64,000 bases of DNA. Origin: Paragonimus westermani. Taxonomy: Eukaryota; Platyhelminthes; Trematoda; Plagiorchiida; Troglotrematidae. Made by a program: the position numbers and the translations under genes. The stretch is taken from assembly GCA_008508345.1 (NCBI GenBank), contig QNGE01000899.1:35747-99746 (forward strand). Reading direction: 5' to 3'. The notes below the pieces were generated by a model, which was given only the letters and a program-made list of their open reading frames with translations, was not told where the DNA came from and made no database searches. Positions 23,601 through 38,704 of this stretch are shown in pieces (the first letter of the stretch is position 1; each line of letters opens with the position of its first letter).

Positions 23601-26600
23601 TAAATGAAATGCCCAAACTTTAATTTTTGTCTCCTTGTTTTTAGTCTTCGGGCTTATCTGGCCTAGAACTTGTTGGCCTACGTTCGCTTTTGTATGCCCT
23701 TCCTACTTTCAACCGATCACGAGGAAACAACCTTTCTACCAACGCAGTTACCGAATAGATTCCAAAATATTTTTGTCTCAGTGGTCCGTTTTAGCAAACC
23801 TTCAATTGAACGTCACTTTAAGACTGAATCAGATTTGTTCAACTTTTGTACCAGTATTCGTCCTTCTGATCTCCGTCAAATTGTTATTCATCACAAATGT
23901 AATTGTGCACTTTTTTTGACAATGTGAGACCTTTTCAATAACTTAAACGCAACTGCCACCCGGTTCTGTGCTTTTGAATCCACAACCTTGTTAGGAAGCA
24001 GCAGGAGTATTCGGTTAGGTCGAGGTCACGACGGCATGTGCACTTTTCAGTTTGCACGTAGAAACGATTGTGCAAAATTAGTTTGGTCTTATCAGCGTCA
24101 GACAGTTCGGGAATACAACCTAAAACCTCGGAACAAGGTTCAAAAAGGCAATCCAAGAACAGTGTATACTAATCAACGGGTTGATGTCAGTTAGGTTGCA
24201 GGTGCACATGGAAATCACCCACCTCGGTCGTTACTCTCTTTTCTGTGATACCGAATAGATTTACAGCATTTGGTGCCCACTGTACTTCACCCACGGGTAG
24301 CCGACTGAACTAGTCTGATTGTCACGATAATGAAAGTGGAGATCGCAGAATTGATTTAACTGAAGGCACGCCCTAGCCTTAGATTTAGACAACTGGGTGT
24401 CGTTGAGACCAGTTGCAAGTTTTAACATAAACTCCTCAGGAGGTAAAAACGAGCACATATTTCAAAGTTTGCATTATCCAGATGGCAACACTTCACAAGT
24501 AAACTGCTATATTTTTGTTATCGTGTAAATAACGAATACTGATTCAGTCTACACACATATCTCGCTAGGTAAAAGACCATTCTTTATATTTCAGTAATTT
24601 TGGCGACACTCCTGTTTTTACGTTAATCAGGAGGTAAGCAAAAATTGATGTATCTCGCAACTATAATAAATCGTACTTGCTGTCAGCTTCCATCAACAGA
24701 ACATTGGACAGAAACGGAGTGGTCTTAAATTTGGTTTGTTTAGACTAAGAGAATAAACATGCAAGTCAACAGTACGATTCTTGTTAAGGCAGACGCGATC
24801 ATCACACGCTACACTCACAGAGAATATTCCTGAGTATCTGATAAGATATACATATGCGAAAAGAGATCGATTCTTCTGTTGTATCCCACTAACGGAGATT
24901 ATTATAAGTAATAACATCGAAGAGATATTTGACACTGGTTTAGTAATAGTGATTTAATGGAGAACATCGCGGAAGTGGCCAGGCTAAAAAATATACAGAT
25001 GTGGCCTACTGCAGAAAATTAGTGGAACATAGTTTTGTTTTATCATGGAATCATGATACACCATTTCATCATGTTCCTTACAGACGAGTCAATATAGGTT
25101 GGGTCCGGGTTATTCTTTTCTCGATTTTGGTCATTGCTTAATCCCATCATATTGCCATACATTCTAACATCAATGTATAAATGCTGAGAAAATGTGGCTT
25201 AGGATTGACGATCAAGTTTTTATAAAGACTACAGACTGTACAGTCTAACATCGACGTTATAAAAGGTGACGTTAAAAGGCCAAGTTTTCTGTGGCGTGAG
25301 ATCTGCCTACTGAATCACTGTTTTGAAGGTGAACAGTGTTCTTCAGTGGATTCGGCCCGATCGACAGAAATAGATATCTTTTGACATGGTAGCGTGTGAG
25401 CTGACATCCGCGGCATCATTTAGAATGAGTTCACTCGCCGTTTATTTACAAGGCTCTTCAAACCATTACCATCTACCTGACAGTATGTCTCACTTTTCGA
25501 AAATTATCTAGCATCGCTTCCGCTTTCCAGACTCATCCAAGCTCATTGATAGAGTTCACTTTCCTATCACGATGTATATTGGGAGTGAGTCCTTATCTGT
25601 TTAAAACGACGCTGAACGTGCTCATGATTGATTGGATTTGACCTGCTCATCTCACGATGATTCAACCAAACAGTTATACCGTCTTCTATGTGTTACTTGT
25701 GACTGAGTTCAGCATGAAATTTGATTTTATCCCTGCAGAAATTTTGTTGCGTTTGAAACTCCTTAAAACTCTGTGTTCATATGCAGCAGCTAATCAGAAT
25801 AAGGTCAGTGGGAATTCGAAAGCATAGGTGGACTTATCTGATATTAATCAGAACAAAATAGCAGACATGACCCCTATTGCGGAGTTAATAATGATGATCG
25901 CATGCTGTCTGATCGGAGAGCCTGATCCAGTAAAAAGTCATCATATGGGTATAACACGTGACATCGCAGCTGGTGTCCTGTATCATTGATCCCGGTTGGT
26001 TATTAGTCAGTCTTTCCATATGTGATCTGCACAACAGCACTAGCTGCCAACTTATCACAGTCTGTCTAGTTTAGTCCAAACTGACGGTCGTCTTGCTCAC
26101 TCATGCATCGTATTCCTACGCTTTCGGGATTTGAAATAAATGCCCTCCATGGGGTATATAGTAATCAGTTTGCCTTCTTGCGGGTCTAACTACCCTAACA
26201 GAACAATCTAACACATATGCAGAAAGCTGAAAGCTTTGCGCAAGTCGGCCTATCAGCTGGTACTGATTTAAGTCAGCCAATATCTCAAGTTCAGTGCCTT
26301 TTACTGATAGGCTGGTTTGGAATAGGTAGATTCATTTGTCACCAAGTTGCACTAAACTGAAAGTAAAAAGCACCACAATCCTCAGCCGGTGTCTGCTTTA
26401 GTGAATAACCCATTTGTGCTTTGAAACTTACTCCTTTACGTGGCTTGTCTAGCTGAACGCACCGAACATATGCCTGTGCAGTTGATGCTGGCCTCTGGAA
26501 TTCCAATGAACGTTTAATAAGCTAGACACTTCATTGGGTCATAAACTGAGCAACAGAGTAGTACACAAAGTTTTCTTTAACCCTTCTCCGACCCTCCTAA

Positions 26601-29600
26601 CCACCTCACTTCTCTATCAAGTCAATTGTTAGTTTGACGCAAAACTCAGCAAGATCGTATACCGAGCTTTTCAAGCCTTGATTCAGCAGGTCAGCTGCTA
26701 CGTATGTATTTCTTTCATACCTAAATCTGGAACACGGCTGCCTGACTTGATTGTTTGGTATTGAGAAATGGATAACAACTCATCGGTCATGAAATTGCTC
26801 ACACAACGGTTATCTCTTAAATCTTTGTTGCGCTTGAATTGTTTAATTACTTTAGGTTGAAGTTTTGGGTGGTTTTTATTCTGTCTCACACACACTGTTG
26901 TACGAGTTTTGACAAATGGTCAGAAGTCATGTATTGTCAACATCTAGTATGTCTAGTTCTACAAACGGGACATCGTTAATCGTGGTTTCACTAGGCGGTA
27001 ACCTTAGTTGTCCGTCTGTGCTGTAGATCTACCATGACCGGATGCGCTGATATTCCCGTATACAAAACTACGTGCTGTTCATCTCACATGTACCTAGCAA
27101 ATTGCATAATTTAGTGTCTGCACCGTTAGAGCAGATCTACATATGGATGCGGACAGCTTCATGTGTTAGGCTGTCGGATAGGTTAATGCCGGTCTAAGAT
27201 AAGCTGTGAAACCTGGTGAAATGGACAACCGCTATAATGAGAGTGTAATTCACGTCAACCGCTATCCTGATTGAGCAGCAATAACAAGCTACCATATTTA
27301 TCCACCACATCATTGCTGACGACGGCAGCTGAACTCGACATTTGCCTTCCACAAAATTCACTCTTGAAGGCAACTGGATTCTAACCTTTAACATGGTCTA
27401 GACAAATACACTTTTGGCTGAAGTTAGTAATCCAGAGTCATCCTTGTTGCGTCACTTCGAAATGCACAAAAAGAATCGGGAATAACAACTAATAATTATG
27501 TCTCATGACCTGACTATACACTCGCGATGTGCTGATGGATTGACTTTTGGGAGTTAACTTCCTGCATCTGAAATTGATTAATTAATGCTTTGATTGCGGT
27601 GGCTTGCGCGGGCCTCAATTCGGTAAAAATCGAGAAAACTGGCAGAGCGGACACTAACTGAAAGAAGTCAACAAACTATAAAAGCGATTAAGGTGCAAGT
27701 TTCTTGAGTTTTTCCTGGTGGTCTTATTGACAAAACCTAATGTGGAATAACTACTAGGCAACATCAGCCAAAGGCTAGTGCATTACGACAGACAAAATTT
27801 GCGTTTCATGCCGCTTGTTTACGGAAATCTGGTGTAATCAGCACAAATAAAGAGCATAGTACAAAAGACTGAGTTGGACCATGGACCCGGGTACAAACAT
27901 CTAAGCACATTTTAAGCCAGTTTTTTATAAAGACCTTCAGCTGGTAAGAAACCGCCATAAAGTCTATTGAGACTGCACGGCATTGAGATGTATTGCACTC
28001 TTGTCTAACTGTGTTATGGTTAACAGTTCGATCAATTTAGAGACTTAAGCTAACCTTACCATGACAGTTCATCTCCGGGTAACTTACTGGACACCAAACT
28101 TATGGTGGTTGGATGACGAAGTTCAAATTTAGCTCCGCAAGTTATTTTGTAGAACATAAGTCACGTAGAGGAATGCCGGTCCTCTCGCTAAATAGTAACC
28201 TGGACTTTCTACAAACGGATGGCTTCACAGTTACCGGTTTGACTGTGTTACTCACTAGAACAAAATTACAGAGTGATTTAGGGACTTCGGTTTGATCCAG
28301 AAAAGGCCTCATCTGTCAAAATATCTTCGTTGCCCAAATCTTACAAAATGCGCAATCAGATAATCCAATGTTGATCGTATTCGGGAACCAGCTCGCTCTT
28401 CACATGAAGTTGCTGCAATTGTTAAATTCCCATCGCTTACGATCTCACCTAACTGGTTCCTACTTCACCTCTGTTCATCGCAGTTCACTAGAGTAAATCC
28501 TGTGGTATTGTATTGAACGAACTAGTTAAACTGACAAGAAGTCTGAATGAAGACAAGTTCCAATGATAGGTAAATGCGACGACCAGTTTTTTGCATTTTC
28601 TTCGCCTGACAGCCTGTGAAAACAGTTAGAGTGAGGCTCAAAATCCGTGACAGTATGATGTGAATCTAGCCATGAATCGATTGTTCAAACAGTCTGTAAC
28701 CCACGGCACGTAAACGCTGTGACCGGTATGGTCATGTTGTAAAAGCAGCTGCTGGTACTGCGCACGTGTGAATGTGCGCATAGGCGCCCTAACAGAAGAA
28801 TTCGGGCGTGTTGGTTCTTGTGTGTTGTCATGACAACCGATGCAGTGCCATGCTATTCGCTCTGTATGGCTTTAATCACAAGGGAAGGCTGATTGTCCGT
28901 ACTCTCAGGTTTTCAAATGCTAACATTACTTTCAGCTCGTCCCGAATTGTTTTCAAGTGGCCAGCCATTTTGGAATATCACGGGAAAGGTGTTGGATTTC
29001 TCAATGACCACTGCCCCCTCAACCAAACCTTGAAGAGGCCACAATGTCAGACGTTGCGTACGCGAGTAACGATTTGGGAACAAAACCTGTGCAGACTGAC
29101 TGATTGTTGTTTGTATCGTAAACTCTTTGTTCAAGTTGACGTGGAATGATGTCTAATGATAATAAGGAAGCAATTCCGAAACAGAAAAAACTCCGCACAC
29201 TGGATAAGGACAATTTCAACCTCCACGACTAAGGGAAGTAGCTCTTGTAGTAACTTTAGAAGAAAAGGTTCAAAGGATGCCTGTATTAAATCAATGCGAT
29301 ACGTTTGAAAGTAACTTCCTATGAATAGGGTGTAAGTGGGTTTTAGTCAAAGGTTTATATTAGTATTCTCTTGGGAGATGACGCAAAATGTGCGCAATTA
29401 GTTCGTGTTTTGTCACTATTCTGTATAACCATCTGTTTACTTGGTGTTATTTCTAAGCTTATAAATGTTGCTTCCTATGAACAAGATGTTCATCCTTTCA
29501 GTGGAAATATTCAGTTGCTAAGGCAGTCACTCACGCGTGAGTTCTGCATCTTAGTTGGTAGGTCTAAATCTGTATCACCTCGACCTTACAAAAACGTCGG

Positions 29601-32600
29601 TAACAGTCATTTTATTGTGCCTATGTAACGGTCTTTTCAAGTTTCTCTCCATGTGAAACTTCATTAGATCCAAGGCATGAATATTCAGTAGCAAGCGTCA
29701 CAGTGTTTAGCTTTGTTTCAGCGTTCGTACAAGGAATGAAACAAGTGTACATAATGAAATATCAGTTGCTTGCAAGTACAAAATTATTTCTGCCAAACCG
29801 AAGTCAAACAGCTATACTCAATGCGTACTCAGATGATGGCTCAGTCTGAAAAATGCAGCGGTTACTTTGCTTTTGAATACCATCTTTTCCCTTCTCCATA
29901 TAATGTTTTTACAACTATTTTGCTGTCCAAGGCTTAACTTACTTATCACACACTTCATAAGGAATAAGATGTGTGTATTTTTTGTCTTTCTAGCTAGAAA
30001 ATTCCTTATATATCTAGTTTCTATTTTCAGTTGTTAGAGGTGAGTAAAATGTGGTGATGGTGCTTGATAAACGACTCAACCAAGCTACCCTATACACGCC
30101 CACTTATTCTCACCTTCAACTCAATTAGTTGTTTGAACCTTAACTGTAGACTGTTTGGGTATAAGATTAAATGTTTTGGAAATTAAGGTAGACATTTCCC
30201 TCTTCTTTTTTTCTCAAACAGGGATGATATCTTTAATCTGAGCAATACAGCTAGGTTGCTAGGATTGATGACAAGTTCCGTGATGAGTGTCCTATATATC
30301 CTTTGCTTTGTGTTCCAATTACTAGCCACCTTTAATAAACTACAGATGATCTAACTGGCAACTGCGAAGCTTCTCCGTAAAAGAGTAATCAAATATCCTC
30401 TGATGAGTTCCGGGGTGGACAAGTCTGCAGTTAGCCGTACACGATAACAGGTTTTTCAGCGAAACGTCGGTCGCGTTTGGCAGACTGTTAGGACGTACTT
30501 TAGTAAATCAGATGTGAACGTGGTGTGCACCATCTGGTAACTCAAAAACCATGTATGTACTCCGTTTGCGCTTTCCAACGTTAATCTTCAAAATGATTCA
30601 CTGGAGTGAAGGTTTTATCGTTGCTGACAGTTGCAAGCTAGACTGGTGTAGATGGCGATTGCCCTAATGTTGACCAGCTACACAGTGGACCAGTTAACCC
30701 GATCCGACTCGTAGTTGTCGCCCACTTCTTATCCACAATTCAAAAGAATGTTATCAGTAAGGGATACTCAAGTTGTCAGTTTACATTTGAATTCTTAGAC
30801 AAGTTTATATGACGAATTTAAACCTTTCTAAGTATTTGAATCGCTGATCACATTTAATGCACCGAATGCGATAGGCAATTTCGTCGCTAACGTGGTTTCA
30901 TCGGTGAAGATTTCAAAGCATCATCTGTTGAACTGGGGCTTCTGAATACAGAACTATTAACTAAAGGCCACCCACTTTGTACTATATATCAGTTTTCAAA
31001 AGTGATCCTGATTTGTGCGCTTTTTTACAAGGAATCTTACGATTCTAGACGACAAACTGCACTCAGAATGAACGGAGTACACAAGTGAGATCGGAGGAAA
31101 CTGGACACACCGCAATCTTGAGAGGAAGAAATCAGTGACTAAGCTGGGCGAAGAAACCTGTCTGCAGCTGAGAGTACTGTATAAGAACAGTACTGGGCGT
31201 AGCAGGCTTCCTGAATGCAAATGGTTATCCGATACACCACATTAGAGAGCGAGTGGTTTTAACACTCTGTAGAAAATCTTGCGGTGTAGTTCAGACAATG
31301 CTGACATTTTTAAAATCGCTAAAGATGTTGACCAAATGGGTTTGTCATGTCGCAAACTAGACGCGGAGCACAAATACAGAACCGGTCCCACTTTTAAAAA
31401 GTTATCCCAGTTTCTTCAGACCGTGAACCTCCAGGTTCTGCCCGTTATACGAACTTGCAAAGGTGAACGTCACTCTGTGTCAGGCATGTGATAATTGGGT
31501 TTATATGATACCTGGTTTCAAGCACTACGTATCTCACCGGAAGCGCCTGAAATTTACATCAATTGTGCACTTCGTAGTCACGTGACTGCCTGATCATTAG
31601 GCGAAATGGGGATTGCCGTTTAGTGAAGTGAGTAGAGTTAGTGGGTGTGAGGGTGAAATAATTGAGAGAATGTCCATGAGAATCTCATTATGTATATACG
31701 CCGTAAAAAATGAGCAGCTTCTGTTAGTAGATCTAAAGTTACTCGGATCTAACGAATTGGACACGGATCGCGTTCGCATAGCTTAGCACCTTTAAGCGTG
31801 CATTAAATAGATAGCTTTTCACTAAGACAAATTCGAACAAACGTTAACTGTTGCTTTCAAATGAAACATTGAGTAATTTTAAGCCGCCTGAATAAAACAT
31901 TTAGGCGACAAACATGTGGTTGGCTTGAAAACAAAATGCACGTCGAGTTGGGCTGTGAGTGGTACTTAGCCAAACCTACGAAAAAAATGAGTTGTTTTTG
32001 AGCACGCTGAATCGGTTGCCGACGACCGAGCAATAAAGCCTCGGGATGTACAGGAATTCTTGAAATGTAAGCATTCATCGGGACCGCAAACGCTGATGTA
32101 ATACTGAAATTATAATCTGTTTGACAAGTAGGTTCCGATTCGTGAAGTTGTTTAATCTACATTGAGGGTTACTCGTTATCGGGTAGTCTAACGCACTGCT
32201 TGACATGTCCAGGACATGTCCGGTTGCTTTTGTTTGGGGTTTACTGTCTGTTTTACAGATTCACTTGTTTTGGCAAACGTGCTGAAATTTTTAGAGGCAA
32301 TGACTGAAAGTGAGCATGGGGCCGCTTTTTAACTGGGGGTAGAGAAGGAATTTTGTTTCGCTATACATGCAGCTTGTTGCACCCATAATCACCTACCCAA
32401 AGTTGTCCCGGAACTACCATTTTCAAAAAACAATTATAATTTCAATAACTTGTAAATCTCTACAGTTTCATCTTCCGAAGAAGTAAGTTTACTACGTTTC
32501 CGGTTAACACTTATCGAGAAATTGTTAGCACGAATTGCTTCGTACAACACTGTTTTCTCAAGCCTTAGTCTATTACCAGAGCATGTAGTTAGAAATTCAC

Positions 32601-34056
32601 AAAACAACTTACGTACTAGTGTATTTTTATACGCAGCAAGAGAAAGACTCATATAGTTCATGTGTTGCCCTCTTCATGTTGGTTTGAGTTAATCTGAACG
32701 TTCCTGAGTAACGTTTATTCAAAATGCCCAGGAAGGACAACTTGTTCTCTAGTTTATACTCAAACGTTACCGACAGAATGAAGTAAACAGAGCTGGAAGT
32801 TTGAATCGCTTTCCCAGTGTATTCATTATTTCGTTTAGCCAGGAACATATTCTCAATATTGTCGGCACTTCCTTAATGAGTGTGCAAGTGGGAAGACTGT
32901 TATATCAACATTAGCTATCAGCTAAAACAATGCCGAATCGGCTTAGTAAGGCTAAGCCATCTAAATACCAGATACGACTAGACTTAAAACAACATATCGT
33001 ACATTCTATGAAAAATAACTATAGGCGTTTCAAATGGCTAACAGCGAATGGAAGAGGAGCGGATTCGAATGAAATGCAATCAGAAGTAAAATTTATCGCC
33101 TCTCATAAGGACACTTGTGTGAATAACAAACCGACACAAGTGGTAAGCACTGTATGTTTACTCGTACGTGTATTTTCAATAGATGATGACGGCACAAAAT
33201 TAGCTTTTAGACTGACATGTAGTGAAGAAGCATAAAAGTGTCAACCGTCAATGTTACTAGTTCGTATCATGGAGAATCATGCATTACTAAGAGGGGTTTT
33301 GCAGATTTCGTTGCATGACCTCACTAGAACCGGAGAACTAGAGTGCAAACTAACAAAGTACTCACAACCAAAACATCTATAAATGCAGCACAGATGATGC
33401 ACCTCACACTCATGCTAACGGCTTGCCTCCACTCAATTGACAGAGGGGTCTGTGTTTTGTTCTACGTGATCATCAGAGGGATTCATGGGTCTTCTAAATT
33501 GATTATCACTCCAAGCTGATTGATCTCTGGTTTTAAACAATCTGAAGTGGGGTCAAAGATGTTTTAATCTCGTCAAAGCTTTGGTCTAGGAAGTGTTTTT
33601 AATCAAATGGTTCTTTGGAATATGAATACAGTTGCCTACCTCATAGGCTGTTATCGTGCCACCATCTTGAAAGTATCCATGCGCAGGTCGTAAATTGTAC
33701 CACCACACGTGAGAAAACTTGTTTTTGTGGTACTTTTGGAGGCCGTTTCAAAAATCCTACTTCCGCCGCTAGGTTCATAATAGCCAAACTCCTAATAGAG
33801 TTTGACCTATTTATACAAGCTTCTGCCCTTCATCTTTAACTGTTGTCAAATCGAGGTGTTTGGTATCCGTAAACTCAAACTCCTTTGGCACGTCAAACCA
33901 CTTGAGGCTCTAATCTGAACGTCGATTGCTACTGTCAGTTTCGGGTAATCTACTCAGTGGCATGTGATAAACAGTCCCATTAACACTGATTCATACAGCG
34001 GCTTTATGTGATTGTATCTTCACTTATACTAATCAGAAGAAGAGGTCACACAGATC

Positions 34057-34072
34057 GATATATATATATATT
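34057..34072. repeat. Short (AT)n microsatellite
   Basis: An alternating A-T run following CAGATCG, ending in TTTATG. Simple repeat only. Confidence 0.8.
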
Positions 34073-34301
34073 TATGATACTAACGACAAAACCGTAGTAG
34101 ATGTGATTTCGCAAATTACATATGGATTAGTAAGATACTCGGCTTATCGGGCAGAAGATGGTTAGAATACACCAACCGTGAAATCACGTCGTAAAATGGA
34201 CACTGGCTAACGTTAAGTGAGCTCATTAAGCAGTTTAGTTTCAATGAAGGTGGCAGTGTGACAGACTTTACCAAGCAAATAAAGTCTCAATGGATACACA
34301 A

Positions 34302-34388
34302 CGTTAATCATGGATGACACACTGTGTATACCATCAGAGTGGTTGCGCACAGTGCGCAGCCAGAGGTAAATAAAATCCATGATTAACG
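34302..34388. repeat. 14-bp inverted repeat enclosing a small palindrome
   Basis: CGTTAATCATGGAT at 34302-34315 and its exact reverse complement ATCCATGATTAACG at 34375-34388 are 59 bases apart. Between them, TGCGCAC (34344-34350) and GTGCGCA (34352-34358) form a second hairpin with a one-base turn. A nested stem of this kind might be a terminal-inverted-repeat remnant of a very small DNA element, a structured RNA, or chance. There is no coding content inside. Confidence 0.6.
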
Positions 34389-37300
34389 CTGTTCAGTTAC
34401 ACCATACAAACGTCGACGAATTCAACGCTGGACAATACATCAAGCAAAACTGTCTAACACGCCGCACAAACTTTAACAAATCCAACTTAATCAACTGCAC
34501 ACATCATATAAGTTGTTGAACCGTATCTGAGCTCAAATAGTTGATTCTTGCTCTGAGATGGTGTCTGCTAAGTCAAGTGTAGGAAGTTAGCGACAGTAAC
34601 CTGTGCGCGGGAGAAAACAAACTTTATTGAAAAGTAAAATCAATAGTAACCAACTTCGTATGGCTTCAGTAGGGTTCTTTTTAGTTTCAAGTTTACAAAC
34701 GGACGTTTCTATCACAAGAAGGATGCCAAGGTCATGATTAATGTGCTTACACAGAGTGACTGATACATGTTTGGCAGCTCTGAAAAGGATACTTGAACTA
34801 ATGTTAACTCAAAATGTTCATACAAAAAATGTCAGCCTAGATTTATCACGTGTGGGTAAATCTCAGTAGCTTGCACTTCAATAATCAATCTGCCACAAAA
34901 ATCGATTAGTTAAAGTTTTCCATATTCATCAAAGTCAAGGAAAAAATATACAACTTAGTAGAAATATTCGATAAAAATACCTGAACCGAGTGACTGCTGT
35001 TCCGCAGGTTTCGCACCTTATGTATAACAGCTCGGGTTTGTGCCAGTAATGTACTGTAAGATTTACGGACGAGGACGTGCCCGAATTGTTAATTTACATC
35101 TATCCAATGGTAAATTAATATCGTTAGCCTATATGTTCTGTCCACAGATATCCCAAGCTACAAAAATTCCTACCAGTAGCCTGGACAGCATCTAGCTAAC
35201 TGATGTACATATAAGGTTATTGATGAAACACTCGTGGTGGGACATAAATTTAAGGCGGCTCTGAACTATACGGATGCAACGGCTGCGTTGTGTTTTACAC
35301 TTCCAACACCTTCAATTCAGAAAACGTATATGACACACACATTTGCCACTCGAGATAATATTCGAGAATTTACAAGCGTTTGAAGAATGCGGTAAGTAGA
35401 CCGTGCGATTAGAACACTAGGGTAATAAGATTTCACAGTACATCCCCTAAAGGCTTGCGATTACTGACAGCGAAAGGACAGAAGGCACATCAACAAAACA
35501 CGTATTCAAAGGTTGTTAAGGAACAGCTACATAAAGATCTGTCTCGTTGGTTGCCATATTGTGAACCGACGCTTACTGTTGTGTTAAGGAACCCAGCCGT
35601 GCGTGTTGAAAGGTAGATACTTATGAACCCTACGTTAAGCGAACAATATTCTACAAGGGAACTTTCTTCACCCTTGTTTTTAATGTTTGTTATGTTGTTC
35701 AAGTTTCTGCCGTACCCGTATCACTCTTTCATTTGTATTTTCGTTATGCATCCAAAGTAAACCTACTGACTGTTTACTATGTACTGTCCAGCTGCTGGTC
35801 ACTTTTTGTATCCAAAGATGTTGTTGCTTACGAGTTCGTGTACTTGGGTTCATTCGTGCATGTGGTTCATTTGTCTGTTAATTCTTGTCAGTTCTAAGTT
35901 AAAGCATTCACCCATCTGAAGAACTTTCCCATAGTTGAACTCCTTTGTCGCTGCCCTGTGTGCTCAGCTGTGTCAAGCCTCGGGGCCTGAGTGATACACA
36001 ATACAACAAACCAAACGTCTCAGGTTCATGGATTCTACTGTCACATGTGTATATATTATTCGTGAGTCAGACTGCAAGAGTTTCTCTCTGATTACTAGCA
36101 GGGCCAACTTCAGTAGTGAGGCTTGTCAACCAGGTAAAATTCAACCTCGTCGGCTAGCCGCTCAGTTATTTACGAAACCAAACGAACCAATGAGCTAATA
36201 CATAAGAAAGGATTCAAAACTCTGGCTCGCGCATCAGGTCACGTTTGGCGTCATTGTTTATCCAAGTATTCACCAAATGTCTAAGGTTGCTTCCATTCTT
36301 CACTCAAATAGCTCTCAGGCTGAGCGCGCAAGCAATTAAATTCCATACCATTCTTGGCAAAACGAAAGTCACCTGTGTGCACATGTTTTTGTTAGCGTGT
36401 CTGTATCAGCTTGTGAAAAATCATTAATCTTTGGAACAAACTGGTCTAGTAGGCGTTCCACGAAAGCACCGAATCGCTAGCAAGCTGAAAGTAAATAAAA
36501 TGAATTCGACGAAGCGCATGGAACAATATGATTACTTTGGAGGACATGAGCATTATTTTCGAAGTAGTCACTAGAGAGAAATATCAAATAAACATGGCAA
36601 ACAGCCGTTCGAATTGATAAAAGTGAACTTACACAATGTGTGTGTCTGTTCTCGGCTTTCCCGCAAACACTGTGACGGTGGCTCGGGATACAGACATTTT
36701 AAGGACACACCTATATGTGCTATGCCAAGCTATTTGGACAAACAAACCACAACGTAATTTGAGTTACCGAGGAATCAAATTTAGGTGTGAAAATGAGAGG
36801 ATGTCTAACTTATATTTTGGTCATACTCCGGATGCCCAAGTTGCGCGAGGGTAAATACCGTGTGTTTTTAAAAAGATGCTAGGAATGGGGAGTGTTGCGT
36901 CAGATCTGATCGTCAACATGAACATATGGGTTACGTTGCGATTTGACGGGCTCAGAAAACGCACCGGAAAGAATACAAAGCAAAAAGTTATACTCTTTTG
37001 TTAACCAGTTGATTAAAAGCTTGCCGGAAACAGTTGAGGAGATGATCATGACAGACAATGGACTTATGAAATGCTGAGCGCTGCAATAATTTCTGTTTTT
37101 TATACACATTGTGCTTGTTTTGCGTTGAAATTCAAGTCCATCTAGTGCATGGAACGTGGGTATAAGGATAAACGCCACCAATGAACGTAGGTGTATCGTA
37201 AGCACCGAGTTAACTTGACGGAAAAGGGGTCTTTATCCATGATTTTGAACCTCATCAGATATAAACTCACCGAATGAACACACTTTGCAGTGGCTGTTAC

Positions 37301-38704
37301 CAGCAACAATTCATATTCCGACTTTTGAGGAATGTTAAATATTCATCAAACGAGAAATTTACTTAAACGATTAGGATTTTACTTGAAGTTCGAAATTTTA
37401 TCAATAAAGACCATGTAATTTCGAAACAGAAAGAGAGCTTGAAGAACACAATTTCTGAACGCAGCTAGAACAACTGAATCAGCCGCTTGAAGAGTTGTGA
37501 ACTCATAAGTGATCCGTTTTTAATGGTAGCGTTTTCTACTAACTTACAGCAATCTTTAGGGCAGCAATAACCTTCATGTAATAATAGGGCGAATGGAAAC
37601 AACGGTGGACACAAACGGCCCACTGAAACATGCGCAACATAAAATGGTTCAATCCACTGCTGGAATCGTTTAGCTAGGAACAATCTGTAGGATATGCTCC
37701 AGGGCAAACAAGTTTACTGAGCATATTAGAAAAATAGATGTCCCTTCATTACGGTGGTCCGTTTATCCAGTTTTTTCATTCAAACAAACTTCTGATGTGA
37801 TCACCTGTACTACTGACTAAAAGCTTGGCTCTTCAACAAAATAAATCGAACGGTTGTATTGGCACAACTTGATGTAAAAGTAGTTGAGAGGAGGAGTGGA
37901 CCAATAAGGTGGTTACCATTAGATCTTCTAATTACTGATGGTTTCAAGAGAAAATGTTCAATTTTCTAATGTCAACAAACTACACAATCTCCACAGACCG
38001 TTTGCTGACGATGTAGCACATAAATCGCAGACCGTTTTAGAAGCCTCAAAGAAATCGAGGGGGAAACATAGATCACGATATATTCTACCAACTATGAACA
38101 CACTTCAGACGTTGTAGTACGAATCCGTACTGTGTTTACTTGGATGTTCACTCCAAATACCAGCGCCTTGCTGTCGCAATTTGAATAATCCACCATTCAT
38201 GACGGCAAACGGCTTCATTCCGAGATTGGTATAAAAAACTTTGGTGTTTTCTTCGTTAATGAATGGTTTGAGTCAGAAAGATATTTTGATGTCTCTAGTG
38301 CGCACTCACGTAGGTATTGACGTACATTATCATACTCCCGAAATACTGGGAGCATACAGTAACGGGGGTATAGCATAAGTAGCTACTGCATCGGAGCCGT
38401 TCTTCAGCTTAACCCTTATGTTTACCCTCACAATATAGTTCTCTGAAAGTCACATGTGGTAAGTCGTATCTTACATGTGGTTGTTGCGTGCTGAGGGACT
38501 GTCCTACGTTCACCGCTTGAAAACATTTCTCGGGCGAACAAAACAGACAATTTTTGGGAAGACTATTGAAGCTTCATTACTAAATTCTGAAATAGTACGA
38601 AGGCGCGTTCATTTCGGGGCGTCATACTTCCTCGACCATCTCGATATTTCATGAAAAACACAACACACCACCAAATGATTTGAACCAGTCGGTACGCATC
38701 ACTT

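Larger units (their letters stand above)
20663..38704. other. Long stretch without a recognised gene
   Basis: The first bases after 20662 should be 3' untranslated sequence of the transporter gene. Beyond that I recognise no protein family on either strand, and between about 24940 and 26690 there is not even an ATG ORF of 60 codons. Exon-like signals worth testing are 21178-21248, 24595-24633 and 30031-30039 (see findings). The other open frames have no acceptor or donor in the right place and are treated as chance. Small repeats are listed separately. Confidence 0.5.

Noticed and set aside
30395..30425. Hammerhead-ribozyme-like CTGATGAGTTCCGGGGTGGAC
   Set aside because: The CTGATGA core and a possible stem II are there, but the obligatory GAAA after stem II is missing (AAGT instead) and no flanking stems I and III pair. 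Schistosome SINEs and some Penelope-like elements carry real hammerheads, so it was checked with care.
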